This document shows positions 53,784-64,000 of a stretch of DNA of 64,000 nt, in pieces. This stretch comes from Anisodus tanguticus. Its lineage: Eukaryota; Streptophyta; Magnoliopsida; Solanales; Solanaceae. The position numbers were made by a program, and so were the translations under genes. The stretch spans positions 49,192,859 to 49,256,858 of the forward strand of contig CM067547.1 of assembly GCA_034509755.1 (NCBI GenBank), read 5' to 3'. The notes beneath the pieces were generated by a model that saw only the letters and a list, made by a program, of their open reading frames with translations, did not search any database and was not told the origin of the DNA. Position 1 is the first letter of the stretch; each line of letters begins with the position of its first letter.

Positions 53784-56700
53784 TGCTGTCGCGCTCATTT
53801 TTTACAGCGGCTTCGTGACATGATGGCGTCGATTCCCTCTGAATTGGATAAAAATGCTTTGTTGAGGAGTCGCCACCTAATTATTCTAAGGTGAATTAGA
53901 GCACCTAAATACTAACTAAAAGCTGCAAAATAACTCTAATTTTGGTCTGCGAAACTAATGAGATTCTAGGTAAGAGTTCTTTATTATCCTAAAGGGAAGG
54001 GGTTAGGCATGCTTTAAGATCCGCTAACTTGCGGTTATCCGGTCAAACTCAAGTTAATTATCATGCTAGGAAAACATGTATTTTTTACAAGTATAAAAGA
54101 TAATGTTACAAGTAGTTAATAAAAGGATGTATTTTGTACAAGTATGCATTTGTATGACATTTTAAAAAAATATGTAAAGTTGAAAAAATATGCATTTGTA
54201 TGGAAATTGATAAAAATATATGCAAGGTGATTTTTGGGTGAAACATGCATTTGTATTGCATTAATTATAAAACGCATATAAAATTTGATTTTTTGGAAAA
54301 AAACATAACATTTTTTAACTATTGACAATAAGGAGAAAAACAAATTATTTATAATGCCAAAGAAGTAATTTTTTTGGAAAATCTTTTCGAGTTGCAAATC
54401 GAAAAAAGGACAAACTTATTGATATGATTAATAAAGCGAATAAAAGATGTTCAAAGTTGTTTTGAAAAATTTGAATATGTATGACGAGCCTAAAAATAAA
54501 TAACTAGCGGAGGATTTCTAAGTTTTGAACTAACCGAGCCTAAAAATAAACTAATGGAGGGTTTCTAATTTTGGATAACCCTATTAATTAATTCTAAGTC
54601 TACATATTCTAAACATTTCAATAACTTCACGAGTACAATAATATTACAATACAGAATGAAATAAAGTTGAATTAAAGAAAGTAAAAACAACAACAAAATA
54701 AATAATCTCCGAGGGATATCTTGTCTTCTTTAACTGTGTTCCTTTCAAGCTGTCAAGAACAAACGGTTAGAAACAATTGAATATAAATAACTTCAGATCC
54801 GTATCCAAAACAGTAAATGTTTTGATTACGGAGGGCTCAGACTTAAATTTTGAAAAGATCATTCCAATCACGTCGTGGCTGCGAACATATGACTCGTTGG
54901 TCATTTTAATTGCCTTGCCTACCAAACATGTTGGTCTCTCGGGTGAAAAAAGATTTAAGTTTCATCCTTGCCCAGAAGTTTTATTTCTGTCTTTCCAACC
55001 GTGGAGGCCTAAAAAATCGACGGATATTTTTTCATCGGCCAAAGTGTAGTATCATGTTCAAATCAGCAAAATAGTAAAGAAAAAAGAAACTGAGAAAACA
55101 ATTTCCGAAGTGACACGACATCAAATTAAATTTTATTGGCAAGAGTTCAGTATTTGTTCAAATCTGTAAAACAGTAAGATATCCGTGTACGGATGTTTAA
55201 ATGCCAAAAACAGCAAACTGAAACAGAAGAACATTTTCCGAAGAGGCATAACCTCAAATTTAATTTCATTGGCAAGAGTGCAATATTTGTTCAAATCTGT
55301 AAAACAGTAAGATATTCGTGTACGGATGTTTAAATGCCAAAAACAGCAAACTGAAACAGAAGAGCATTTTCCGAAGGGGCACGAGCTCAAATTCAATTTC
55401 ATTGGCCTAAGTGTAGTATTTATTCAAATCAGTAAGATATTCGTGTACGGATGTTTAATTGCCAAAAACATCAACAGTTCGCAATTAAAAATGTCCGACC
55501 CAAATTTTGAAATTTTCGAACTGAACTTCAAATGCTCCTGAAAACCCGAACCGAATTTTGAAATTTGACCCGACCCGAATTTCGACAAAACAGTAGAGGA
55601 AATTAATTATTTTGACCCAGTTCTGAAAAATAGACCCGGATAGATGACTCGGATTTCGGGTCGACCCAACCCGAGAATTGAAACTCGGAACAGTGGTGAC
55701 CCGGAATCAATCAATTTTTTTTTGGATTTTCAGATAACCAACAACAAGATATAAAACACAAAATCCGAAAATTTACCCAAACCGGGTCGACCCGACCCGA
55801 ATCAGAGGTTCCGACCTGAATCGATTTCTTTCCAAATTTCAGATAACCAACAACAAGATATAAACACAAAATCTGGAAATTTGCCCAAATCGGGCTGACC
55901 CGACTCGACCCGACCCGATTCATTTTTTTTTTTCATATTTCAAATAACCAACAACAAAATATAAGCACATAAATCTGGAAATCTTAACCAAATCGGGCTG
56001 GCCCGACCCGAATCAGTGGTTCCGACCCGAATCAATTTTTTCTCCCAAATTTCAGGTAACCAACAACAAAATATCAAACATATAAATCTGGAAATCTTAC
56101 CCACATCGGGTTTACCCGACCCAAACAGTGACCCAAATCGGAAAACCCAAAAACAGTGAAGAACAACAACAAAAGCAGGTTTTTCGGATTATATTTCGGA
56201 CTCTTCAAGATGAAGAATACATGCAAAGAAGAACAAATACCCTTAAGAAGATTTCGGGTTTCAAAACTTAAAACACAATTTTTGGACCTCAAAATCCCCC
56301 AAAACCGACCAAAAACTCCGACCGAAAACCCTCGAAACAATGAACAAAAGGGCAGAAATCCACCCAAAATCCAACCTAAACTCCGACCAATAACTCCGAC
56401 CGAAATACCGCTCAAATCAGTGAACAAAAGAGGGGTTTTATAGATAGTACCCCCATACCCCTTACACAAATCGAATTTGAATTTCAAACAAAAAGAGGGG
56501 GCAAAAATTTGATTTTTGGGGGGATTTCTTGGGGTATGGGTCGGTGAGGTGATGGGGTAGGTTGGTGGTGTCAGGCGGCGGTGTCGGTGACTGGTGGTGT
56601 CAGGCGTAGGGTATAGGGCTTGTCGGCCGATAGAAGAGAAAAGAGTGAGGTTTTTTTATTATTATTAATTAGCTTTTAGGGTTATGAGTTAGGGGGAATA

Positions 56701-56863
56701 AAAGGGGAAAGGGAATTGGGCCGGTTCGGTTTGGGCTGGGGGGGGGGGGGGGGGGGGTTGGCCGGTTGGGCCTCTGATGGGTCCGAAAATGGGAGTTTTG
56801 GGTAAAAATTGTTTTGGGGTTGGAAAATAAATGGGTTATGTGTTTAAAATATAAAAAGGGTTT

Positions 56864-56904
<41 letters not shown>

Positions 56905-57221
56905 GCTTTGCAAAAATTATAAATTGTAAAGATGACAATATGATAAAAAATATATATAATATTTGTGAAATGCTTGATGCTTAAATAAAAATAAAAATGC
57001 GATGCCGTTTTGCGAAAATAAAAATACAACAATAAAAAAGTATGATTATGATATTAAAATGCAAATGACAATAAAAATGCAAATAATAATAATAATGATG
57101 ATAAATAATGATATTTAGAATAATATATATATATATATATATTAAAATTATTTTGAGGTGTCAAAAATATTTAAAATTGCAAATAAAATCATAAAAGATG
57201 AGATAAAATTGGGTGTCAACA
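53784..57221 (-). repeat. Long (3.4-kb) Ogre/Tat 5' LTR
   Basis: On the minus strand it opens TGTTGACACCCAATTTTATC at 57221 and ends GCGACAGCA at 53784, giving TG...CA ends. It contains (TA)n at 56866-56900 and 57125-57141, an 18-19-bp G run near 56740, repeated GACCCGACCCGA blocks (55560-56120) and a near-identical pair of about 117-bp units at about 55140-55400. Short reading frames inside are not genes. Confidence 0.75.
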
Positions 57222-58028
57222 GTGCCTTGTCTCCTCCTAGGGCGGTGCAATCTTTCTTCCAATGCCCCTTCTGCTTGCAGTTGAGGCATACTTCCCTGGC
57301 CAACCTAGACTTCTTTTGAACACCTCCTTTAGGTTTCAAGACTGCGGGTTTGGCATCAGCCTTACCCTTATTCTTCTTGTTCTTACCTTTAGGATTGAAC
57401 CTAGTAGATGAGCCCACCATGAGCACAATTTTCCCCTTTGAAGTAGATGATTCATAAGTCTTTAGCATATTGTGAAGTTCTGGAAGATTCACCTTGGTTC
57501 CATTCATGTTGAAGTTCACAATGAAATTCTCAAACGAACCAGGAAGCGAATTCAAAATCAGGTTAACAGACACATTCTGGAGCAGCTTCGATCCAATCGA
57601 AGCCAACTTTTCTATCAACCCAATCATCTTCAGAACATGACCAGACACTTGGCCCCATCATTCAGCTTACATTTGAAGAGGTCTCTCAACAACTCATACT
57701 CCATAGTATGAGACTGTGAATTATAAAGACTCCTCAAATGTTCTAGCATCTCATAGGGGCCCATGTTTTCATGTTGCCTCTATAACTCTACAGTCATGGA
57801 GGACAACATGACATACTGTGTCGAGGTAGCATCATCCAAATGGTTCTGATAAGAAACCTTGTCAAACAAAGCATACTCAACAGACTCTTCATCAGGAACT
57901 TTTGGAGCAGCTGTCTCTAACACATACTCAATTTTCTCTTCTCTTAGTACCAAACACAAATTTCGCAACCAGTCCGAATAATTAGCTCCAATCAACTTAT
58001 TAGTCTCAACCAAGCATTTCAATGACAT
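57222..58028 (-). pseudogene. Copia gag with CCHC zinc knuckle, broken
   Basis: On the minus strand it opens MSLKCLVETNKLIGANYSDW and has LREEKIEYVLE. A stop follows at about 57780, the frame continues past it (MGPYEMLEHLRSLYNSQSHT), then shifts by one base near 57650 into SGHVLKMIGLIEKL. The knuckle CLNCKQKGHWKKDC at 57247-57288 fits CX2CX4HX4C for RNA packaging. It is cut shortly after by the Ogre LTR. Confidence 0.85.
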
Positions 58029-58718
58029 ATTCGATATTTTAAATAATCTGACTAAATAGAAAGACTGAAATTAAATCAAATATAATTTCTATGAACACAT
58101 TCGCTAACTAATTAACATGACCTTTAGTATAATTAGCTCCCATTATTTTAACATATTCTACGACCCTATGAAAGAATAATGACTCATATCAAATATGATT
58201 ATAATGAGTCAAGATCCAAGTTCATATTGTCTCCGCGTTTGCTAGGGCTGATAACTTCAATAGTACAACCCAGTAGGTCTCCAAACTAATTACAAATAAT
58301 TTGCAACTCTTGGTTTGACCGACTGTTCTAAACAATCGATCTGCGCCCTTAGATTATTCCGACGCTAGGGCGTCAAGACATAACTAAGTAAGTCAACCCC
58401 GTTACGCGACTACAATCGTGCATCTAAGCAAGTTTGGCCTTGTAGAGCAAACGCTACTACGCTAGGGCATAAATACTCACAAAGGTTTCTCACTCGTTAT
58501 TGCAAACACATGCATCTATGAAGAGTCTGAGTCCTCGTAGACTTAGAGCAAACACTATGGTGTAAATACTCTTATAGCCGAAAAGGATTTTGCACTCACT
58601 CAATTATAATGGACGACGCGTGGATTCCAAATCATACTTATATTAAATTGGGGAACATTTTAATCGGGGTTTTATCAAGATCCTTATTACGCGTGCTAGA
58701 TCAAATAGAGCACATATT

Positions 58719-58850
58719 GGGAGCCGCCTGCCCAAACATGATTTAATGCGGTCCAACAAATACTGGGTGCCGCCTACCCAGACATGCATGATGCGGTCTA
58801 ACAATTACTGAGCGCCACCTACCCAGACATGTATAATGCGGACACTATCC
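58719..58850 (-). repeat. 46-bp tandem repeat, three units, in copia leader
   Basis: GCCGCCTGCCCAAACATG (58723), GCCGCCTACCCAGACATG (58769) and GCCACCTACCCAGACATG (58814) are spaced 46 and 45 bp. Each is followed by ATGCGG(T/A). Confidence 0.85.
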
Positions 58851-59993
58851 TGATTATTTAAATGACAATCAATTAAATAATTAGGGAACACAATTAATTT
58901 AAGCACACATTATCAAATAACATGTTAAATAACAATAATCGTGGGTTAATTAATTTGTTACAACTTAGAAAATATTTAAATTCCAAATTAAAACTCAATT
59001 TTCAACTTTCGGAATTTTCTGCTTATCCAAACAGTCCCTTAATAATTCAGAAATTAAAATTAAAATTTCAGGGATTTTTCTGCAATTTTCAGAACCATAA
59101 AATAATTACAGATTCGTCCAGGGACTAAATCTGCTTTTCTGAAATTTACAGATTTACCCAAGGACCAAATCTGTTTTTCTGAAGTTTACAGATTTGCCAC
59201 AAGGACCAAATCTACAGATTTTAAAACCTTTTCAATTTCCAGAAAATTTTAAGGGACTAAATTGCAATTCCAGAAACTTCTAAAAATTTTAGATTTCCCC
59301 AAGGGCTAAATTGCAATTTTGGAAACCTTAATTTAATTTCAGTTAGGTCCTTAAACTATTTCAAAATTTTAAAACTAATACCAATCCCAAATCAAATTTG
59401 GGATTCGAATTTCGAGGCGAAATTGACGGAATTGAACACCACCGGTTGACAGCCCATGTCGGGCCGAACTCACCGGTGGTTTTCATCACCGGTTTGGTGG
59501 CCCACTGCGGCCGAAATTCGAGCCGCTGCCGGTGATTTCCAAAATTGTCGGCGGTGGCCCTTTTCCGGTGACGTTCGCCATGTAACACCACCACCGTTCG
59601 ATTCCTCTTGTCGAGACGATCACGATAGTGGTATTACTTCACCAATTCGACGCCTAAGGCGGCCGGAAACAGCCCCGCAGTCGTCGGCCTTCCGACGACT
59701 TTTCCGAAGTTTACGTCGTGTACCGCCACCTCTCAACACCTTTATCGACCATCTTATAAAGTGGATTTCTCGATAATAGTGGAGATAGTGGTAGAACAAC
59801 GTCGAATCGCTGAAAAGCCCGCCGAAAAACCACTGCCGCCTCCGGAACAGTGGTTGCCGCCACTGCCGCCGCCGGAACACTGTTCCAGTTTATGATTTAT
59901 TTTTTTTCAAAAAATTAATTTAATAAATTGAAATAATTAATTTTCCCACGTAATCGTTATTATGATTATCATATAATCATTTAAACCAACCTT
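58851..59993 (-). other. Copia leader, remaining part
   Basis: It contains several (A/G)GGGACTAAATTGCAATT or GGACCAAATCTG repeats at 59110-59320 and a GC-rich section at 59440-59880. Open frames there run on both strands without a recognisable domain and are not called as genes. Confidence 0.5.
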
Positions 59994-60005
59994 GCTCTGA
60001 TACCA
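59994..60005 (-). other. Primer binding site, initiator tRNA-Met type
   Basis: On the minus strand TGGTATCAGAGC, the standard plant copia primer site, one base after the LTR end (CCCTACA). Confidence 0.9.
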
Positions 60006-60006
60006 C

Positions 60007-61531
60007 TGTAGGGATTTGTTAGGTTCGTAAGCACAACGAAAGTTAAAAATTTTCTTACCCAATAATGATCATGACATGGCTTATACGATAATCATGTTTA
60101 TGTTCAAAACACAACAAAAGAAAACTTACAGGTTTTCGAGCGCAGGATTCGATACTAAGGCATCCACGCGATTTGAATCCTCGACTGCAAGTTTCAACTC
60201 CAGTGTATTTCCTATTCAAGAAAGCTAGGAAATCTTGTTTAGGAACTGAGAAATTATTTTCTGTAAACTAATAATTATGGGGTATGTGTTGTTTATATAG
60301 GAGTTCAGGACAAAACCTAAACAAATACAAAATAGGAAAACCTGGGCCCATGTTGGGCTGGTCCACCTCACACGTCCAAGGTGGACGGGCAAGCTCCCAA
60401 TTGGGCCAGTAATTTTTGACCCAATTGCTTCCCGGTATTTGTCCGAGTACCCATATAATATATCCAACACATTTAATTAAATCCAAAATCCAATTCGACT
60501 TAAATAAATATTTTCTATCAAATAGAAATATTCCATAATTATTATAAATTAAATATCTCGATTCTCAATCGAATATTTAATACTTTCTCAATACACTCTT
60601 AGATCGAAGAAACAATCACATATAGTGTGACCCTATAAGCCTTCACATATTGACATTAATCTAATTAAGGTCCATACGAAACTCCTAGACTGCGTCGTAT
60701 AACGAACTCAATATGTGAAGTACGTTTACATGAAACCAACAAACTTAACATTTATGTGGAACTATAAATTCCTTTCATTCACGACACACTCGATTAAGCT
60801 TAGAATTTGTCAAGTGTCTATTCAAATGGCTTAATCACTTTATCTCACATTTATTAGTTGACGACTAGACCATATTCTAAATATGTCTCTTGCACTGGCC
60901 AGTGACTTTAGTCAACCTAATAACATTGAGAAGTTGAGTGCTCTCTCTAATTTCCAGTCGAGGAATGAATCCTATTCTTGGCTCAACTACCACCTTGATT
61001 TACATCCTGATGCACCCAACACAAGATATACCTTATCCAGAAGGAGTTTAAGCTTAGAACATGGTCAAAGTACATCATTCTGTAAACAAGGTGCGTATTG
61101 ACCTCAAGTCAAAGGACCTTTATATTCCACACGCCGGTAACACTATAGACATGTATAACAAATAGTTTATCGGCAGGGTATACCAATACTTCTCCAAAGT
61201 ACCATGTGTCTATCACGAGTAACCATTACTCGTAGCTGTGAGACATACTACATTCTCCAAGAATGTGATGCAGACCACATGTTGACTTATAGCATATCAT
61301 CGATATCCCATTCTCGATAATCATTAGTCGAGGCTATTTTGAGAGTTATGTTCTATCATTAATATCTCACTCAATTAATGACAACGTAAACTCAAGGGAT
61401 GCACATATATGAATAATTGCAAACAATCAAACAATAATTCAATAAATGTAAATGCCATAAATATTAATCTCATTAATAATACGAATGTGTTCAAGTACAT
61501 TTTGTCCCTAATATAGATTGTCTCTAGGACA
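60007..61531 (-). repeat. Copia 5' LTR, about 1.5 kb
   Basis: The 3' boundary is fixed by the primer site. The 5' boundary is placed at TGTCCTAGAGACAATCTATA (61531, minus strand) because it gives a TG...CA element, but no second LTR is available to prove it. No gene inside. Confidence 0.6.
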
Positions 61532-61757
61532 TACATACTTTCAATTATATATCATAACGAAATAGTTGTCCGTTTAGGAGGCTGATCCCAACCAACTATT
61601 TTATTAGTCTTTGAAGATTACCACACACATTTTTTTTATATGTGTTGGAACTTGTTGACATTCATTAGTGGAGGCCTGGAAGGTGTGTCTCAGGTGAACC
61701 ATACTCACAAGATGGTGTGCTTATATATAAAGCATTATAGTGAGACCTAATAATCAT

Positions 61758-61849
61758 CCGACCTTAGCTCAGTTGGTAGAGCGGAGGACTGTATTCGAAA
61801 AATCCCTCAGTATATCCTTAGGCCACTGGTTCAAATCCGGTGGGTCAGA
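61758..61849 (+). tRNA. tRNA-Tyr (GTA) with 19-nt intron
   Basis: A complete cloverleaf can be drawn: acceptor CCGACCT, D arm GCTC...GAGC, anticodon stem GAGGA/TCCTT, loop with GTA at 61791-61793, T arm ACTGG-TTCAAAT-CCGGT, discriminator A at 61849. The intron 61795-61813 sits after position 37, as in all plant tRNA-Tyr genes. Oddities: position 37 is T instead of the usual purine, and acceptor pair 2-71 is C-A. These suggest a weak or decaying copy. CCA is not encoded, as normal. Confidence 0.88.
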
Positions 61850-62834
61850 CATTTTTTTCCTTTTTCATTCATTTTCTGGTCTTCCAATTATTTATGTGCC
61901 ATAGTAGTTTCAATCCCATTTAAACAAGTTTCACATAAATAGCTTGCGGGTCAAAATTTAGATCTTGTGAGACAAAACTTAGCTGCAAACTTTAGCCGAT
62001 CGCTAAAAGTTCAGATGAATAGATGAAAACTTGTCTTGCCACGATTCTTGACGATTGTCAGTACTTTAGTACATTTGTGTCGTACATTTAAACAAAATGT
62101 TCACAAGTCCTAGTAGATCACTAGAAGTTCTCATAGATGGGTGTTGTCATGAGTCTTGATGGACCGTCAGAACTACAACACAAATTGTGTCATGGCTTTA
62201 GTACAAATTGTTCACTACTATGCAGTGTACACATTAAGGCTATTATTGACCGTCAAAACAAGTTAGACAGAAATGAACAAACTCGATGGTATATAGAGAA
62301 GCAATATTTGTCTGGATGCTGAGAAAGAATGAGGCCACTTTGTTCAGATGTACCAAAAGAGGCAAGAACCAGTTGCTCATCTATGAAGGCAAAAGTAGGG
62401 ATTAAGTCATCAGCAGTCAAACCGGTGCTATCCGATCCCAGAGATAGAGAAGAAGATGAAGACATGATTTTTCTTTTTCTGATGAAGAAATAGGATTTTC
62501 TAAAGAAGGCGGGAAATTTGGGAATGGCCTAGAAGATTGGATGAGAAACCTTTTGGTGGGGGGATGTCTCTCCTAAATATTTCCTTTTTCTGGGAGATAT
62601 GATTGACATTCTGTTGGAAGTCTTTTCATCCAAAACGTGGCTAAAAATCTGTTAGAAATTAATTGTGAAAGCCGAGACGTTTCTGTGGGAGGAAAAAAGA
62701 GCTTTTTAAAGACCATCATTGCATGCATTTAAGGCAAAAGTGATTGAAATAACACCTACGACTGCCACACGAAACGACAGCCATTTTGATACATCAACTC
62801 GATAGCCGCACTCAAGTTAATGTAGGGGGGCAAT
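61850..62834. other. Region between tRNA-Tyr and LTR
   Basis: The only notable item is a minus-strand frame (62465-62253, see separate entry). A purine-rich GTAGGGGGG at 62822-62830, immediately before the LTR-like TGTTAACAC, may be a polypurine tract. Confidence 0.4.
62253..62465 (-). CDS. Hypothetical short protein, unrecognised
   Basis: A 70-codon frame opening MSSSSSLSLGSDSTGLTADD, from an ATG in A/T-rich context. The first 45 residues look coding-like (ordered composition, Ser-rich start, then DLIPTFAFIDEQLVLASFG) and might be a first exon or a gag start. I do not recognise a family and see no splice partner. It could be spurious. Confidence 0.25.
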   Translation of the reverse strand: MSSSSSLSLGSDSTGLTADDLIPTFAFIDEQLVLASFGTSEQSGLILSQHPDKYCFSIYHRVCSFLSNLF

Positions 62835-63503
62835 TGTTAACACTCAAAAGTGTTTAGCCGAATCAAGTGACAGTCGAAGGTGGAAAAGGATTCTAAGTCG
62901 GTAACTGAGTGGAATCATAGCTGGATCCATTAGTCCTTACCCTCGACTAGAAAAGCATCATCGGCTATTACAGTAGTCTGGCTGAGTCATAATTTCGAGG
63001 AACGGCTGAGACCCACACATACTCGGACGCCTCGATGACCAAGTCAAAGGACCTTCTAGAAAGGGTAGCAACCAACAACAGCCAGAAGGAAGTGTCGTCG
63101 ATCGTGCTAGAGGTCCAGGCGAAAAAATTGGCACCACCTCCTCATAGTTGGCTAGTGGATTTAGTGGGTAGTTCGGTGGCTAACATAGGGGGTCATGTCT
63201 ATTTTTCTTGTACTATAAATATAGGAATCAATTGTACATAAAGACACACTCCAATCAATCAAAAAATTGATTTTTACTTATCTTCATTCTTCCTTTATCG
63301 CCTTTATTTGCACTCTAGCTGTATTTATGTTTCTTACCACTTAGTTTACTCACTCACCATCCTAACGCTTTCTGGAGTAGTTGGGGAACTCATTTCTGGA
63401 AGTTAGAATTCCGCTTTCGGCCCAAATCGCTTAGTTAAGGAATCAATTTATCATCTGATTTCGTCAGCTGATCAAACGACAAACATTTCGGACGATAACA
63501 ACA
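62835..63503 (+). repeat. Probable LTR
   Basis: It starts TGTTAACACTC right after a GTAGGGGGG purine tract and appears to end in GATAACAACA near 63503. A TATA-like CTATAAATATAGG lies at about 63214 and is followed by T-rich sequence, as in an LTR promoter. The preceding purine tract would make it a 3' LTR on +. No partner LTR or pol coding lies in the window. Confidence 0.5.
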
Positions 63504-64000
63504 CTGAAAATAAAAGTAAAATGAAGACTATTCAAATCTATCCTCATTACTTCAATTAGCGAGATATTGATTAATGAGACGTTCAATTGACAGATAAAAG
63601 GTAGTGGAGATAAATACTCTTATAATTAAAGTAATTGAATGTCTTTATCTAGGAATAAGCAAAATCTTTAAACGCGGATAGTATAGAGTATAGACCGAGA
63701 GGAGAACATCTCAAATGAGCATCATTTTCTTCTTGGCCATGACACATCCATAGCACTTAACTCACAATTTCTAACTTGTTGAGAGAAATATCAACTCCAT
63801 ATTGAGGCTCAATGACAATACCAAGTCTAGGGGAGTGAACATAACTTTTGCAAGACTTTGACATCCCATTTGCAAATCTCTCTAGATTGAATTCATAGCT
63901 ATTCAAAATCAATAAAATATTTAAAAATTAGAGAATCTAAAAGATTTTAATACCCCGGTCCCAAATATCAATCGTTGTGGCAACTAAATTTATTTTAAAA
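63504..64000. other. AT-rich end of window
   Basis: No feature recognised. Confidence 0.4.

Larger units (their letters stand above)
51560..57221 (-). mobile_element. Ogre/Tat Ty3/gypsy element, 5' part (LTR, primer site, leader)
   Basis: On the minus strand the order is the LTR (57221 to 53784), a primer site for tRNA-Arg and then an untranslated leader with tandem repeats (53765 to about 51560). No gag-pol coding is reached; the leader ends against the PPR fragment. Motifs such as GAAGGGCTACCTACGTATCA at about 52132 and GGGTTGCCTACGTATCTC at about 51580, and GAGTCGCCACCTAATTATTC at about 53869, are ones I associate with plant Ogre/Tat leaders and LTRs. It is truncated at its 3' side. Confidence 0.75.
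57222..61531 (-). mobile_element. Ty1/copia element, 5' portion (LTR, primer site, leader, gag)
   Basis: On the minus strand: LTR 61531-60007, primer site TGGTATCAGAGC 60005-59994, leader 59993-58029 and gag 58028-57222. Gag stops just after its zinc knuckle, where the Ogre LTR abuts. Protease onward is not in the window. The simplest reading is that the Ogre element inserted into this copia gag and later lost its own 3' part together with the rest of the copia. Confidence 0.8.

Noticed and set aside
59361..59880. Pro/Arg-rich frames in both directions
   Set aside because: Inside the copia leader between gag and the primer site; GC-driven open frames.

Overview
The window is plant nuclear DNA, most likely from a Solanaceae species. 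The evidence for this is the 3' ends of TS-type and Au-type SINEs, long-LTR Ogre/Tat and Ty1/copia retrotransposons, hAT and Stowaway MITEs, an intron-containing tRNA-Tyr and a cluster of restorer-of-fertility-like (Rf-like) PPR genes. Genus cannot be fixed by eye; Nicotiana would fit.

Layout. 1-3.4 kb: decayed Ty3/gypsy pol. 4.3-13.7 kb: a six-exon gene on + for a small SAM-domain protein. Its introns hold MITEs, two 5'-truncated SINEs, a 2.26-kb solo LTR and two local tandem duplications, and its exon 2 carries an in-frame TGA. 16.4-22.5 kb: decayed Ty1/copia element on +. 22.6-51.5 kb: the PPR locus. It contains two full-length intronless P-class PPR genes (586 and 582 codons, at 25.2 and 37.5 kb), three broken PPR remnants (22.6, 37.1 and 51.1 kb) and at least four copies of one 3' flanking sequence. 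These are interspersed with a Bet v 1/norcoclaurine-synthase-like pseudogene, a TOM2A-like tetraspanin exon fragment, an inverted copy of the same copia family (34.1-36.7 kb), an L1 LINE fragment, a second copia element split by a hAT element (44.3-48.4 kb) and a second hAT element (48.9-50.0 kb). 51.5-57.2 kb: 5' part of an Ogre/Tat element on - (leader, tRNA-Arg-type primer site, 3.4-kb LTR). It abuts, and probably was inserted into, the gag of a third copia element on - (57.2-61.5 kb). 61.76 kb: tRNA-Tyr(GTA) with a 19-nt intron. 62.8-63.5 kb: a probable further LTR.

Main biological point. The two complete PPR proteins are about 87% identical over their 14 full repeats. By my count, 13 of the 28 RNA-specifying positions (5th and last residue of each repeat) differ, against 52 of 463 other positions, while the last repeats are almost unchanged. 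This pattern of retargeted RNA recognition on a conserved scaffold, with nearby broken copies as possible sequence donors, is what is expected of a mitochondrial Rf-PPR cluster in an arms race with mitochondrial transcripts. No other undescribed system was seen; most remaining DNA is nested transposon debris.
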